Below are positions 7,926 to 16,775 of a stretch of DNA of 64,000 nt, piece by piece (position 1 is the first letter of the stretch; every line of letters begins with the position of its first letter). A model generated the notes under the pieces. It searched no databases and was not told where the DNA came from. It saw only the letters and a program-made list of their open reading frames with translations. The position numbers and the translations under genes were made by a program. This DNA comes from Xylanibacter muris (GTDB lineage: Bacteria; Bacteroidota; Bacteroidia; Bacteroidales; Bacteroidaceae), in assembly GCF_013166605.1 (NCBI RefSeq), contig NZ_JABKKF010000003.1:248001-312000 (forward strand), in the 5' to 3' direction.

Positions 7926-9950
7926 TCAGTTCACTTTTACCTTGCCGGCTTTAATATCTATCTGTGTACCGGCATTTATCGCCATAGTGGCATTTGCTTT
8001 TTGGTGATGAACCGTCGAGTATTCCAATAATGACTGTTTCGCTTCCTCGCGTATGTTTTCAGCCGTCACCTGTAGCTTGTGCGCTATTTGTTCGTCCTTG
8101 TTGTCATTCACCCTGACAAACTGGTTTGCATCTACTGTAAGCGAATCGTTTCTGTCTATTGACGTGGAACGGTCGTTGCCGGCATGTTCGCGTATGTCAT
8201 TGTCAGCGGTGCGTTGCATGTCATGTGAGGCTGCAATGAATATATCGTTGTCGGCACTTGCGTTGATGTCATGTCCCGCGTGCATGATGATATCATTCTG
8301 GGCATAAAGCTCTATATTGCCCGTTGATTCCAGTTTGATTAGTTTCTCATCGGTAGAAAAGGTGAGGATATAGTTCTCTTTCTCATTGTCGTAGATGCGG
8401 ATATATCCGTCATCACCCTCATCGTGTATCTCGATGGTGTGGCCGTTGCGCGTGCGGATGGCCTTCACCTGATTGCTGCTGTTGTTGTTTGGCAGCCAGG
8501 CTCCGTCAGGGTCGCCTACACCGTTATATAATGTGCCTTTGACGTAAGGTCGTTCGGCATTTCCTCCTTCGAAGTCTATCATTACCTCTTCGTCAATCTC
8601 CGGTATGAAGCTGAAGCCCTTTCCGCCTCCTGCGTATGGTTGGGCCATGCGAAGCCAAGGGGTCATCATATTGTCGTCCAATTGTGACTGCCAGTCAAAC
8701 TGCACGCGGATGCGTCCTAAATTGTTCGGGTCTTCATTGTCTTTTACTTTCGCGCGGCAAGATTGGGCCATGGGGTAGACGTCGCTGTCGGAATAGGGTG
8801 GATAGTCGCAAGCAGACGGAATGCCTATAAACCTGTTGCTGTATGTCTCGTCGGCGGAGAAGCAATGTATAAGTTCCGTTACAAGAATCTCGTCTTGTTC
8901 CACCTTGCTTTTCTCTAAGACAGAAGTGTCAGGCATATAGTTGTCAATAATCACCAGTTTGCTGCCTATTTTAATCTTTGAGCAGTATGTCGTGCCGGAA
9001 TAGGTCAGCATACTTGCCTTTTCTCCCCTTGCCTGTGTCTTTGTCGATATGTTCAGGACTGTTTCTCGTCCGTCGGTATCTGCGAATCCTCCGGAATGGA
9101 GATTTTGTAGGGTTGGCTTTACGAAACATGACTGAGACGCCTGGAATACCTGTTCGCTGAGTGTGTTGTATTCACGCTGCATTTCCTCGATACCTTCTTT
9201 TTGGTTGGTATCGTATGAGTTGTATGATGAAGCGACATGATTGAAAGCCACATGCCGCATTTTCAAGTCTACGTTATATGACGGAACGTCCTGGCTGGGA
9301 TAGACGAGCTTTACATCCTCTCCTTCAGGGAGATTGCCGAAAACGGTTTTCTTTCCATCGTTATACAACCATTCTCCATAGCGTCGGGCCAAACGCTGAA
9401 GGAATTGGTAGTTTGTTTCATTGTATTGAACGCAATACGGAATTGTATCGGTGAAACGTGCGTCAATATCCGAGTCAAGGTCTTGGGAGTAATCGTCGAT
9501 TATATCGTTTACAATATCGTTTAAGGTTTGATTTTCAAATGACTTGCATGTCGGATTGTCATTTAGCAGGGCATCGCGGCTGTATGCTTCCACGTTTACT
9601 GTGAACTCACTTCTGTTTCTGCTTCCCGAAGCTCCTGTAATGACACCGGCAAACTCGATGTCTGCCACGGAGTCTGTTTCCGCTTTAAGGGATTCTTTCT
9701 CAATGCTGTCCGTCTCTAATGAAATTGACACATCCTTGCCGATAATTGTGCCACATACATTAAACGATATCTCATTGATTCTCTCATCCGGTTCCTTGTG
9801 TAATGAGAAAGAGAGAAAATTTGGAGACAGGAGAGTTTGGCTCAGCATGAAATTGTCGAGCCTCCATCTTGTTCCGTCCAATTCAATGCAAAAGCCTGTT
9901 GACTTCGTTCCGTCAATGGCAACCGAAATGTTTTTAATGGATATCGACAT
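7926..9950 (-). CDS. vgrG: T6SS spike protein VgrG/TssI
   Basis: 674 aa, ATG start. The N-terminal half has the gp27-like pattern; a gp5/OB segment follows (about residues 390-490, including ARVKDNEDPNNLGRIRV and the PWLRMAQPYAGGGKGF block typical of VgrG). The C-terminal end is a beta-helix needle with alternating short repeats (AQNDIIMHAGHDI, ADNDIFIAA, ADNDIREHAGND). It would form the trimeric puncturing spike on the Hcp tube. It lies just after the Hcp paralog and just before the PAAR-like tip. No C-terminal effector extension is visible, so toxins probably ride on the PAAR-like protein or separately. Confidence 0.93.
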   Translation of the reverse strand: MSISIKNISVAIDGTKSTGFCIELDGTRWRLDNFMLSQTLLSPNFLSFSLHKEPDERINEISFNVCGTIIGKDVSISLETDSIEKESLKAETDSVADIEFAGVITGASGSRNRSEFTVNVEAYSRDALLNDNPTCKSFENQTLNDIVNDIIDDYSQDLDSDIDARFTDTIPYCVQYNETNYQFLQRLARRYGEWLYNDGKKTVFGNLPEGEDVKLVYPSQDVPSYNVDLKMRHVAFNHVASSYNSYDTNQKEGIEEMQREYNTLSEQVFQASQSCFVKPTLQNLHSGGFADTDGRETVLNISTKTQARGEKASMLTYSGTTYCSKIKIGSKLVIIDNYMPDTSVLEKSKVEQDEILVTELIHCFSADETYSNRFIGIPSACDYPPYSDSDVYPMAQSCRAKVKDNEDPNNLGRIRVQFDWQSQLDDNMMTPWLRMAQPYAGGGKGFSFIPEIDEEVMIDFEGGNAERPYVKGTLYNGVGDPDGAWLPNNNSSNQVKAIRTRNGHTIEIHDEGDDGYIRIYDNEKENYILTFSTDEKLIKLESTGNIELYAQNDIIMHAGHDINASADNDIFIAASHDMQRTADNDIREHAGNDRSTSIDRNDSLTVDANQFVRVNDNKDEQIAHKLQVTAENIREEAKQSLLEYSTVHHQKANATMAINAGTQIDIKAGKVKVN

Positions 9951-9959
9951 GGTTGTTGG

Positions 9960-10412
9960 CTATAAATTAGACATGTTTTGTATTTGAGATGCTAATGATG
10001 CCCAGTCGTTGGTGAAGACGGCGGAATCCATAAATCCTGTCCCGACACGGATAACCTCAGCACTGATTGTGACGGTTGTGTACATCAGTTTGCTGTCATG
10101 GTCGCAAAAATAGTCTTTGAGTCCTATGCAATAGGCATTTGTGAACTTTACGGTCTTATACCGTCTTCTGTTGTCGTTGGAGAACACGCAGAACCTGAAC
10201 GTGCCCGAATGTACGGCAGTCTTGTTGAACATCCACTTGTAAAAGAATTGGTCGTCATCACAAGTGGCGGGCATTACAAACCGGATGGTGCCGCCCATCG
10301 TGCGGGTTGTCGGCTTACCTGTATCATCGACAGCCTGAGAGAATTCATATTCGCATTCCACGATGCCGTACTCTCCTCCTCCTTGTATTTTTACTTGACC
10401 TTGCAGTGCCAT
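9960..10412 (-). CDS. Second Hcp/TssD-type tube protein
   Basis: 150 aa, ATG start. It shares the Bacteroidota TssD pattern with the next gene upstream: an EYEFSQAVDDTGKPTTRTMGGTI-like segment matching the ELNQQTDVEGQPTGRTRGGKI segment of its neighbour, then a strand-rich body. The two proteins are otherwise divergent. Hcp-family proteins form hexameric rings of the inner T6SS tube; a divergent second copy next to VgrG is commonly a cap or cargo-specific ring. It lies 9 bp upstream of vgrG on the same strand, so it probably serves this particular spike and effector set. Confidence 0.8.
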   Translation of the reverse strand: MALQGQVKIQGGGEYGIVECEYEFSQAVDDTGKPTTRTMGGTIRFVMPATCDDDQFFYKWMFNKTAVHSGTFRFCVFSNDNRRRYKTVKFTNAYCIGLKDYFCDHDSKLMYTTVTISAEVIRVGTGFMDSAVFTNDWASLASQIQNMSNL

Positions 10413-10492
10413 ATATAAAAATGTTTAAGCGGATGATTGGAGGCGGTCATGAATACAGCCTCCAATCGTCCTTTGTGTCCTTTTATTCAGGG

Positions 10493-10900
10493 TTACTTGT
10501 CTATAGTCCAGCTGTTGTTGTGAATAGCGTTGCCGACCTGGATTTCCTTGGCGGAGATGACAAATTCTTCAAACTGCTTGTTCTCGTTGGTGTCATCGTA
10601 TGTCTCGGCATATTCTACAACATAGCCGTTCTTGAAGTTCAGACGCTTCATCTCGCCACCGTCTTTGTCGGGGAATGAGATTACTCCGTTCTTGCTCATG
10701 TAGGTGTCGCACATCCACTCAAGAATTTCGGTGTTGCCGTCGTTCTTGGATTTTACCTTAACGGTGATTTTTCCGCCACGTGTACGGCCTGTAGGCTGTC
10801 CTTCCACATCGGTCTGCTGATTGAGCTCGTAGCGTACGTATGCCACTTCACGCTCCTGAATACCATCTGCATTGATGGTCACTGTTCTTGTTTCTGCCAT
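10493..10900 (-). CDS. hcp: Hcp/TssD, T6SS inner tube protein
   Basis: 135 aa, ATG start, no signal peptide. The length and the YELNQQTDVEGQPTGRTRGGKITV core are typical of the Bacteroidota TssD family. It should assemble into stacked hexamers inside the TssB/TssC sheath and is expelled on firing. It follows tssC by 43 bp and precedes a divergent paralog. Being the cleaner family match and the one next to the sheath genes, it is probably the main tube subunit. Confidence 0.88.
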   Translation of the reverse strand: MAETRTVTINADGIQEREVAYVRYELNQQTDVEGQPTGRTRGGKITVKVKSKNDGNTEILEWMCDTYMSKNGVISFPDKDGGEMKRLNFKNGYVVEYAETYDDTNENKQFEEFVISAKEIQVGNAIHNNSWTIDK

Positions 10901-10943
10901 TGTTCTAATAATTTTAAAATTAATTTATATATTTTATTGGACA

Positions 10944-12326
10944 CTATTTGGTGTTCTGCTCCCAGTCCACACCTGCGGCCGTGTTTCTTCCCGTCATTTC
11001 GATGAAGAAGTTCTGGGCTGCGAAGAATGGAGTGATCTCCACATTGATGCTTATATCTTTTGTCTTGGGGTCCTGGTCTACTTTCAGGTTGGTGTATTTC
11101 TCTATGATGCCGCCTGGACCTTTGTAATCGCTGAGGAAGTTATGTATGTCTTGTGTGATTTCAGACTTGATTGCCGGAGTCCATATCTCCATTGCGTGGT
11201 CATTACAATAATTCCCGAACACTTTGCCTATCCAGTCGAACACACGAACAATGGAATACTCCTGCAAGCCTTTTGACGCGCCGTTATATAATGTGTGGTT
11301 TGAGAATGCCATTGTGCGCCCGTCTTCTTCAACCATAGGAATGACGCCAAGGTCTATAAGCGCAGCGATCTCCGACTTGCGCAGATCCATACGTGCGCCT
11401 TTCACATTGTCGAGGGTTCCGTACCGCTTTCCAGCAGCAGCCTGGGCTATTACGGTTTCATCCGTGTTTGACATTCTGCCTGCCAAGGCTCCTGATGCGG
11501 GTATATACAAGTCTTCGTCTTCACCGGCCATCTCTGACTTTTTGCGTCCGAGGATATAATTGGCCGTCATTACCACATTGCCCATATACGGGTCTGTGCC
11601 TTGAAGGTTTGCATCGTCAAGTTCCTCTTTCAGCATTTCGAAATTCATGCTGTCCTTAAAGTCGGTCAGCATGATGACCTTGTTCCTATAGGCTGTCTGT
11701 GCCCACATCCGTACGGTCTCGGCATCGCCAAGATAGCCCGGCACCACCAGCATGCTGTAGTTGTTTTTCAGATTCAGACGGTCGTAATAACGCTCAAGTT
11801 CGTCACGGATAGCCTGAGTGTCTTCCGAGTCATTGTCGCCAAGTTCCTCCTTGTTGACATTCATCAGAGTTATACAGTCGACCTTTCCTTGTCCGGCATT
11901 CGCAAAGAACGCATCCAGACCTCTGTAAGCGGTTTCCAGACTGCGTATCTCGTCATGAATGCAGAACAGGTTCTCGCTCAGATTCCTTTCCGCTTTCTGA
12001 CATTCCTTCTTGCATGCCTCGACAATCTCCATCGGGTCTTTTCCTCCTGCCTCAAGAAGCTCAACCCAAAGTGACAGTTCGTTCTTCAAACGGTTTCTTG
12101 CATCCTCGTATGCACTGTCGTTCAAGAAAACATTCTTGACGGCCTTTCTTCGCGGATCCATATTCTCTATTCCCTTTATAAGACCCTTCAACAACTGGAA
12201 TCCGCCGAACTTGTCCAATCCCGCCAAACTGTCCTGAAGCAATCCTGCCGGATTGGATACGGTCTTTTTCTCCTGCAGTTCCAGCCCTTCGGCCTTTGGA
12301 GACAATTTCTGTTCTTCTGCTGCCAT
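10944..12326 (-). CDS. tssC: TssC, T6SS contractile sheath large subunit
   Basis: 460 aa, ATG start, soluble. The C-terminal third has a typical sheath segment with the NYCNDHAMEIWTPAIKSEITQDIHNFL stretch, and the central part has the VVPGYLGDAETVRMWAQTAYRNK block of the Bacteroidota TssC family. With TssB it forms the sheath that contracts around the Hcp tube. It follows tssB by about 24 bp and precedes hcp, the expected order. Confidence 0.9.
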   Translation of the reverse strand: MAAEEQKLSPKAEGLELQEKKTVSNPAGLLQDSLAGLDKFGGFQLLKGLIKGIENMDPRRKAVKNVFLNDSAYEDARNRLKNELSLWVELLEAGGKDPMEIVEACKKECQKAERNLSENLFCIHDEIRSLETAYRGLDAFFANAGQGKVDCITLMNVNKEELGDNDSEDTQAIRDELERYYDRLNLKNNYSMLVVPGYLGDAETVRMWAQTAYRNKVIMLTDFKDSMNFEMLKEELDDANLQGTDPYMGNVVMTANYILGRKKSEMAGEDEDLYIPASGALAGRMSNTDETVIAQAAAGKRYGTLDNVKGARMDLRKSEIAALIDLGVIPMVEEDGRTMAFSNHTLYNGASKGLQEYSIVRVFDWIGKVFGNYCNDHAMEIWTPAIKSEITQDIHNFLSDYKGPGGIIEKYTNLKVDQDPKTKDISINVEITPFFAAQNFFIEMTGRNTAAGVDWEQNTK

Positions 12327-12350
12327 AATATCTTTATTTTTTATACATTA

Positions 12351-12806
12351 TTATTCGGCATCCTCCAGTTCCGCGAGAAGAGCCTTTACGGCATTTTTCA
12401 AGTCTTCGCGTGCCGCATCGTTCTTAAGTGCATTGCGAAGGGTCTTGTTTTTCTCCAATTGGCGGATAACAGAGTTGTATGCGTCAATCTTGGATTTCTT
12501 TCCGCTGAGCAATTCGCTTTGAGCGATAAGCTGCTCGTCTTCAAAATCCTTGATTTGCTTAAACTGGAAATCTTCATAAACGGCTCCACCATCTTCTGTG
12601 GACAGGGTGATCCCTTCCTTTGCAGGCTGGAAGTGTTCAAATACATCTTTCATGCTTTTGGCTTTAAAGCCTTCCCTGTCTTCATCAGAGTTGGGAGCCG
12701 CATCGGTGAACTGGTCTGCATAGAGCGTCCTGTTTTGCGGAAACTCAATGATACCGTCCTGTGCATTTTCCTCTACGACTTTGGAAATTACGGTTTTTCT
12801 TGCCAT
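12351..12806 (-). CDS. tssB: TssB, T6SS contractile sheath small subunit
   Basis: 151 aa from ATG 12806 (MARKTVISK). The frame is open to another ATG at 12908, which would add a 34-aa basic and polar extension (MGLLKRLKSLF...) unlike the family, so I prefer the inner start; it is uncertain. The core has the FPQNRTLYADQF segment of Bacteroidota TssB, a central acidic part and a C-terminal helical region ending LLAELEDAE. It pairs with TssC to build the sheath. It sits between clpV and tssC. Confidence 0.85.
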   Translation of the reverse strand: MARKTVISKVVEENAQDGIIEFPQNRTLYADQFTDAAPNSDEDREGFKAKSMKDVFEHFQPAKEGITLSTEDGGAVYEDFQFKQIKDFEDEQLIAQSELLSGKKSKIDAYNSVIRQLEKNKTLRNALKNDAAREDLKNAVKALLAELEDAE

Positions 12807-12922
12807 TGTTTTGTTGTTTCTAATTATTGTGTTATGAATTGATTCTTCTTGCTCATTGCTTCCTGATTCTCTATGGAATAAGCTTTTAAGCCGTTTCAGT
12901 AACCCCATAGCATACAGTCATA

Positions 12923-15181
12923 TTAATCCGGAGTTTCTATGTCCCATGCAATCTCCCTGGTTTCATCGCTATATTTCATAGTGACGGAATCACCGCTGTT
13001 TATGTCTCCTGAGATAATCAGCTTTGACAAGGGGCGGCGTATCTCTTTTCTTATGATTCCAAGGATAGGCCGTGCTCCGTAATGGGCATTGAATCCGACC
13101 TTGGTTATATATTTTCGTGCAGATTCGTCTATGGTCAGGGAAATGTTCTGCTCTTTCAGCATCTTCAGAAGGTTCTGCAGGTGAATGTCAAAGATTCTGT
13201 CTATCATTTCCGGTGTAATCGGAGAGAATGGCACGATTTCCGTGAGACGGGCTAAAAATTCAGGACGGAACTGTCCCTGCATCACTTCCAGCATCTGGTC
13301 GTGTGTGGGCACATGACCTTCACCGAAAGACTTGAATATGTAGTCGCTCCCTATGTTGGATGTGAATATAATCAACGCATTTGAGAAATCCCCGACACGT
13401 CCAAGACGGTCGTGAAGCTTTCCCTCGTCAAGTATCTGCAGGAACAGATCAAACACCGACCTGTGGGCTTTTTCTATCTCATCGAACAAAACCACAGAGT
13501 AGGGGTGTTGTCTGATCTGGTTCACCAACAGTCCTCCCTCTTCATAGCCGACATATCCCGGAGGAGCACCGTAAAGCAGAGCGACGGAATGTTCTTCCTT
13601 ATATTCGGACATGTCGAATCTGAGAATGGAAGTATCGTCGTTGAACAGGAATTCCGCCAAGGCTTTTGCCAATTCCGTCTTTCCTGTTCCCGTGGGACCA
13701 AGGAAAAAGAACGAGCCTATAGGCTGTCCTTTCTTGTTCAGGCCTGAACGGGATTCGAAAACAGCGTCAAGGATACTTTTTATGGCATGGTTTTGTCCGA
13801 CAACCCTTTTATGAAGAATCTCTTCGGCATTCGACAGTTTCTGCCTTTCTTCCGACTGTATGTTTCCCATCGGAATACCGGTCATTTTGGATACGACATT
13901 ACGGATTTCATCTTTGTGCAACAGTATTTCATTACCCGTCATTCCTTCCGGTGCGGATAATTCGTTTTCTATCTTGACAGACGCCATTGTCCTGTCCAAC
14001 AGGTCTATTGCGGATGAAGGCAGGTTGCGTTCCGGCATGTATCTTTTTGCAAGGCGTACCACTTCCGGTATTACATCTGTGCCTAAAGTGATATTGTGGT
14101 ATTGTTCGTATGTGTTTTTCTTGCTGTCCAATATTTCCACTGCAATCTCTTCAGAGGGAGCTTCGAGTGATATTCTCTCGAAATAAGCTGTAAGTTCCCT
14201 GTCCTTTTCGATGTTCTTTGTATAGCCGTCGACAGAAGCCGTACAGATGAACTGAAGAGAATTGTTGGATAGAATCTTTTTTATATTCGGCATTATGGCG
14301 TTAAGTGACGACGAGGCTTCTCCTATGCGGTGGAAATTCTCAATAACAAGGACAGGATGTTCCTTGTCTGTAAGTCCGTCAACCACTGATTTGAACCGGT
14401 CTTCCATTTCTCCTTTATAGCTGACACCCTGACTTAAGGAAATAAGGTCAAGCTCGTATGGTTCAATATTGCATATTGAGGCAGGTAGTCTGTTTTCTGT
14501 CAGGAGATTTACCAATCCGCGTATCAGAGACGTCTTGCCTACTCCTGTATCCCCTGTAATAAGAACATTGGCCCTGTCTTTTCTTGCCAGAATTTCAATG
14601 AATGAGCGCAAACTGCCGTCCATTCCGATAACATCCGTGTTGTTGCCGTTATTTGCCAGCGGGATACAATATCCGTTTGGGGCTTCTCCACTGGATGAGA
14701 CCGTTTTTTTAGATTCATTATTATGGGCCGTAGGTTTTGGGCCGTCTGTTATGCAAGAGAGTATCTTGTCTTTTGTAAGCGGCATTGTCCTCAACTGTTC
14801 GGATGTAAAGCCTACACCAGGACTGACCAGCGCGGCCAGCAGGAATTCTGTCTTGTAAGAAGTGGTGTTGTATTGTCTTTCAAAAGATTCCGCCTCTTTT
14901 ATTACAGATTGACAGTCTCGTGAGAATTCTGTTTTTTTCATCAGATAGGGCGATCTCTCACATTGCCGGATATGAATGTCACACCAGTCAACCAAATAAT
15001 AATAGTCTTCGTCAAGCGTGTCTTCTATAAAGTTGACAAGTCCGGAACTTTTATGAAGCAATGCCCTAAAGAGATGTACCGGTTCAATCTTAGGCGACAT
15101 ATTGTCTGTGGCGAACGACTGGGCTATATGGACTATATCCGTATCCACCCCGTTAAAATAATCTATAATTCTGCTGCTCAT
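12923..15181 (-). CDS. clpV: ClpV/TssH, T6SS sheath-recycling AAA+ ATPase
   Basis: 752 aa from ATG 15181 (a TTG at 15244 and an ATG at 15211 are also in frame). Order: ClpN-like N-domain, AAA1 with Walker A GDTGVGKT (about residue 210), middle coiled region, AAA2 with Walker A GPTGTGKT (about 495) and Walker B VVLFDEIEKAH, then the ClpB D2-small domain. ClpV unfolds contracted TssB/TssC for reuse. In AAA1 the Walker B reads VLVIENFHRI, with no canonical Asp-Glu pair, so the first ring may bind but not hydrolyse ATP. It is the first structural gene after the antiterminator (gap 84 bp). Confidence 0.88.
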   Translation of the reverse strand: MSSRIIDYFNGVDTDIVHIAQSFATDNMSPKIEPVHLFRALLHKSSGLVNFIEDTLDEDYYYLVDWCDIHIRQCERSPYLMKKTEFSRDCQSVIKEAESFERQYNTTSYKTEFLLAALVSPGVGFTSEQLRTMPLTKDKILSCITDGPKPTAHNNESKKTVSSSGEAPNGYCIPLANNGNNTDVIGMDGSLRSFIEILARKDRANVLITGDTGVGKTSLIRGLVNLLTENRLPASICNIEPYELDLISLSQGVSYKGEMEDRFKSVVDGLTDKEHPVLVIENFHRIGEASSSLNAIMPNIKKILSNNSLQFICTASVDGYTKNIEKDRELTAYFERISLEAPSEEIAVEILDSKKNTYEQYHNITLGTDVIPEVVRLAKRYMPERNLPSSAIDLLDRTMASVKIENELSAPEGMTGNEILLHKDEIRNVVSKMTGIPMGNIQSEERQKLSNAEEILHKRVVGQNHAIKSILDAVFESRSGLNKKGQPIGSFFFLGPTGTGKTELAKALAEFLFNDDTSILRFDMSEYKEEHSVALLYGAPPGYVGYEEGGLLVNQIRQHPYSVVLFDEIEKAHRSVFDLFLQILDEGKLHDRLGRVGDFSNALIIFTSNIGSDYIFKSFGEGHVPTHDQMLEVMQGQFRPEFLARLTEIVPFSPITPEMIDRIFDIHLQNLLKMLKEQNISLTIDESARKYITKVGFNAHYGARPILGIIRKEIRRPLSKLIISGDINSGDSVTMKYSDETREIAWDIETPD

Positions 15182-15265
15182 AATAATTCTATAATATGGT
15201 TCATAATTCATGCACCTTTTCTCGCCATGGCAATGTTCATGCAAGCTTGATACCGCTCATTTGAC

Positions 15266-16045
15266 TTAACGAACAACCTCAGAGGGAGGTATGTCGTTGT
15301 CTAAGGGTTTTAAAAACGCCGAGGGGATGTATGCCGTGGCTATCAAACACAGGCCTTCAAGCTCGATTATCACACGCTGCTGTCCTGCGACACGTGCGAC
15401 CTTGCCTTCGACCCCGGCAAATTCTCCGTCTATGACCTTCACCCTGTCACCGCTCTTATAACGGCATGATTGCGGCTCTACGACACGGACATTATCATTG
15501 CCGGTGCTTGTTGCCTTTATAAAGTTCATCATGCTTTTGTAGTCTATTGTCAATGGGGGATTCTTTCCGAATCTGTCTACCTTGAAATGATTATAATAGA
15601 AGCTTAGGAGTGTGGTTGCGCACGTTGTGCCGACAAAAGTTCTGATATCTTCTTCCTTGGCATATACAAATATGAAGTTTGGCAGTAAGGGTTCAAGTAT
15701 TCTTTTCTTTTTATTATTTACTATTTTAATCACATGATGCAATGGTAAATAATACTCTATCCGTTTTTTATCAAATATATCACACGCTTTTCCCGCTCTT
15801 CCGTAAGAAGCGCGCAGAACGAACCATTGTCTTGTTTCGTCATGGGCATACCTTACCGACACCCCTGTTTGTGAGCTGTGGGCTTCGGGGGATACATTGG
15901 AGGTAAGTCCAATGTTGGGAGGTTCTTTCCCGCCTCGTCGGGTGTTCGCATCAGACAATGCGTTCATATCGGCTATGTGTCCGTAATATAAAGAATCTAC
16001 GGCTATAGAAAAGCGTGGAATCGTCCTGTTGTCCATCCCACCCAT
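15266..16045 (-). CDS. UpxY/NusG-like transcription antiterminator heading the T6SS operon
   Basis: 259 aa, ATG start (another ATG at 16036). A low-complexity N-terminal part (1-70) leads into a NusG N-terminal domain beginning RQWFVLRASYGRAGKA (about 71-86) and containing the LPNFIFVYA strand; a KOW motif follows (SGDRVKVIDGEFAGVEGKV, about residues 195-215). This is the architecture of UpxY proteins, which in Bacteroides let polymerase read through long capsule operons after loading at the leader. Here it is followed by clpV after 84 bp on the same strand and preceded by a leader of about 400 nt, so I infer processive antitermination of the T6SS operon. Confidence 0.82.
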   Translation of the reverse strand: MGGMDNRTIPRFSIAVDSLYYGHIADMNALSDANTRRGGKEPPNIGLTSNVSPEAHSSQTGVSVRYAHDETRQWFVLRASYGRAGKACDIFDKKRIEYYLPLHHVIKIVNNKKKRILEPLLPNFIFVYAKEEDIRTFVGTTCATTLLSFYYNHFKVDRFGKNPPLTIDYKSMMNFIKATSTGNDNVRVVEPQSCRYKSGDRVKVIDGEFAGVEGKVARVAGQQRVIIELEGLCLIATAYIPSAFLKPLDNDIPPSEVVR

Positions 16046-16453
16046 CGAGGCTCTAGCAATTGCCTATTATTGTCGAACAGACAACGTCAGAGCCCACGCC
16101 GATATGAATAATCTTCACTGTTAAGAGACCTATATAAACAATTATATTGCGCCTGAAAAGGTACAATCCGTGCTTACAAGGTCTCCGCAGGTTTGATATA
16201 ATCACACCCGGGACATCTACCGTTGCTTAGTTTAAGACAATAATACCTTTGAATTTGCTAGATTCGATGGGTCTCAAACACAGCGTCGAGTAAACGCCTT
16301 CAATATGTATGGACTAAATTCCCACCCAATGCCCTCCTTGCATAGATACATCTTCCGATTTCACCATACTCGGCACGGCGTGAGCTGTCTCACCTGTTGC
16401 CATGAAAGAATTTTTATGCTTTCGACAACTATGAATTAAGATTTTATAAAGTC
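16046..16453 (-). promoter_or_regulatory. Long structured leader of the antiterminator/T6SS operon
   Basis: About 400 nt between the likely start and the antiterminator ATG, with no coding sequence I can support. Near its 5' end is a GTGAG-ACAG-CTCAC hairpin (around 16379-16393), within GC-rich paired sequence. UpxY-type regulators act at such leaders in capsule loci, where they overcome early termination. That this leader recruits the adjacent protein is inference. Confidence 0.5.
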
Positions 16454-16458
16454 CGATA

Positions 16459-16466
16459 CAAAGATA
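16459..16466 (-). promoter_or_regulatory. Bacteroidales -7 box for the antiterminator/T6SS operon
   Basis: On the minus strand this reads TATCTTTG, matching the TAnnTTTG -7 element. The -33 TTTG is not at ideal distance (CAAA on the plus strand lies at 16482-16485). The start would be near 16455. Confidence 0.45.
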
Positions 16467-16536
16467 CAAAGAAAATACAAACAAATGAAAATAATTGAAG
16501 ATATTTTCGAATGAAATCTTAAAATCAACGCTATTT

Positions 16537-16569
16537 GACCGTAAAAATTATTGTATTACGGTCTTTTTT
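16537..16569 (+). terminator. Rightward intrinsic terminator upstream of the T6SS leader
   Basis: GACCGTAA (16537-16544) pairs with TTACGGTC (16556-16563), followed by TTTTTT. The T-run is on the plus strand only, so it would stop rightward transcripts, yet no rightward gene ends here. Confidence 0.6.
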
Positions 16570-16697
16570 ATGGAAAATAATGATGTATGATATGGATTCT
16601 GATATGGTATCGCGACCGGTAATATTTCGACAGATGCAGTTGCTTTATGATAAACTATAAAGGCTGTATTTTATTGAAAAGGAAGGGAAAACAGCAC

Positions 16698-16727
16698 AGG
16701 CGGCTTCATTGTTTTATGAAGCCGCCT
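16698..16727 (-). terminator. Intrinsic terminator after cysK
   Basis: A perfect 12-bp inverted repeat (16698-16709 with 16716-16727) with a 6-nt loop lies about 50 bp past the cysK stop. The T-run that follows on the minus strand is weak. Confidence 0.6.
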
Positions 16728-16775
16728 GCGCAACCATGTAAAAACGCTTTATACTTCTTGTAAAAGGAGTCCGCA

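Noticed and set aside
16046..16453. Considered as tmRNA or RNase P RNA
   Set aside because: I find no CCA-type end, tag-like frame or conserved RNase P core; an antiterminator leader explains the position better.
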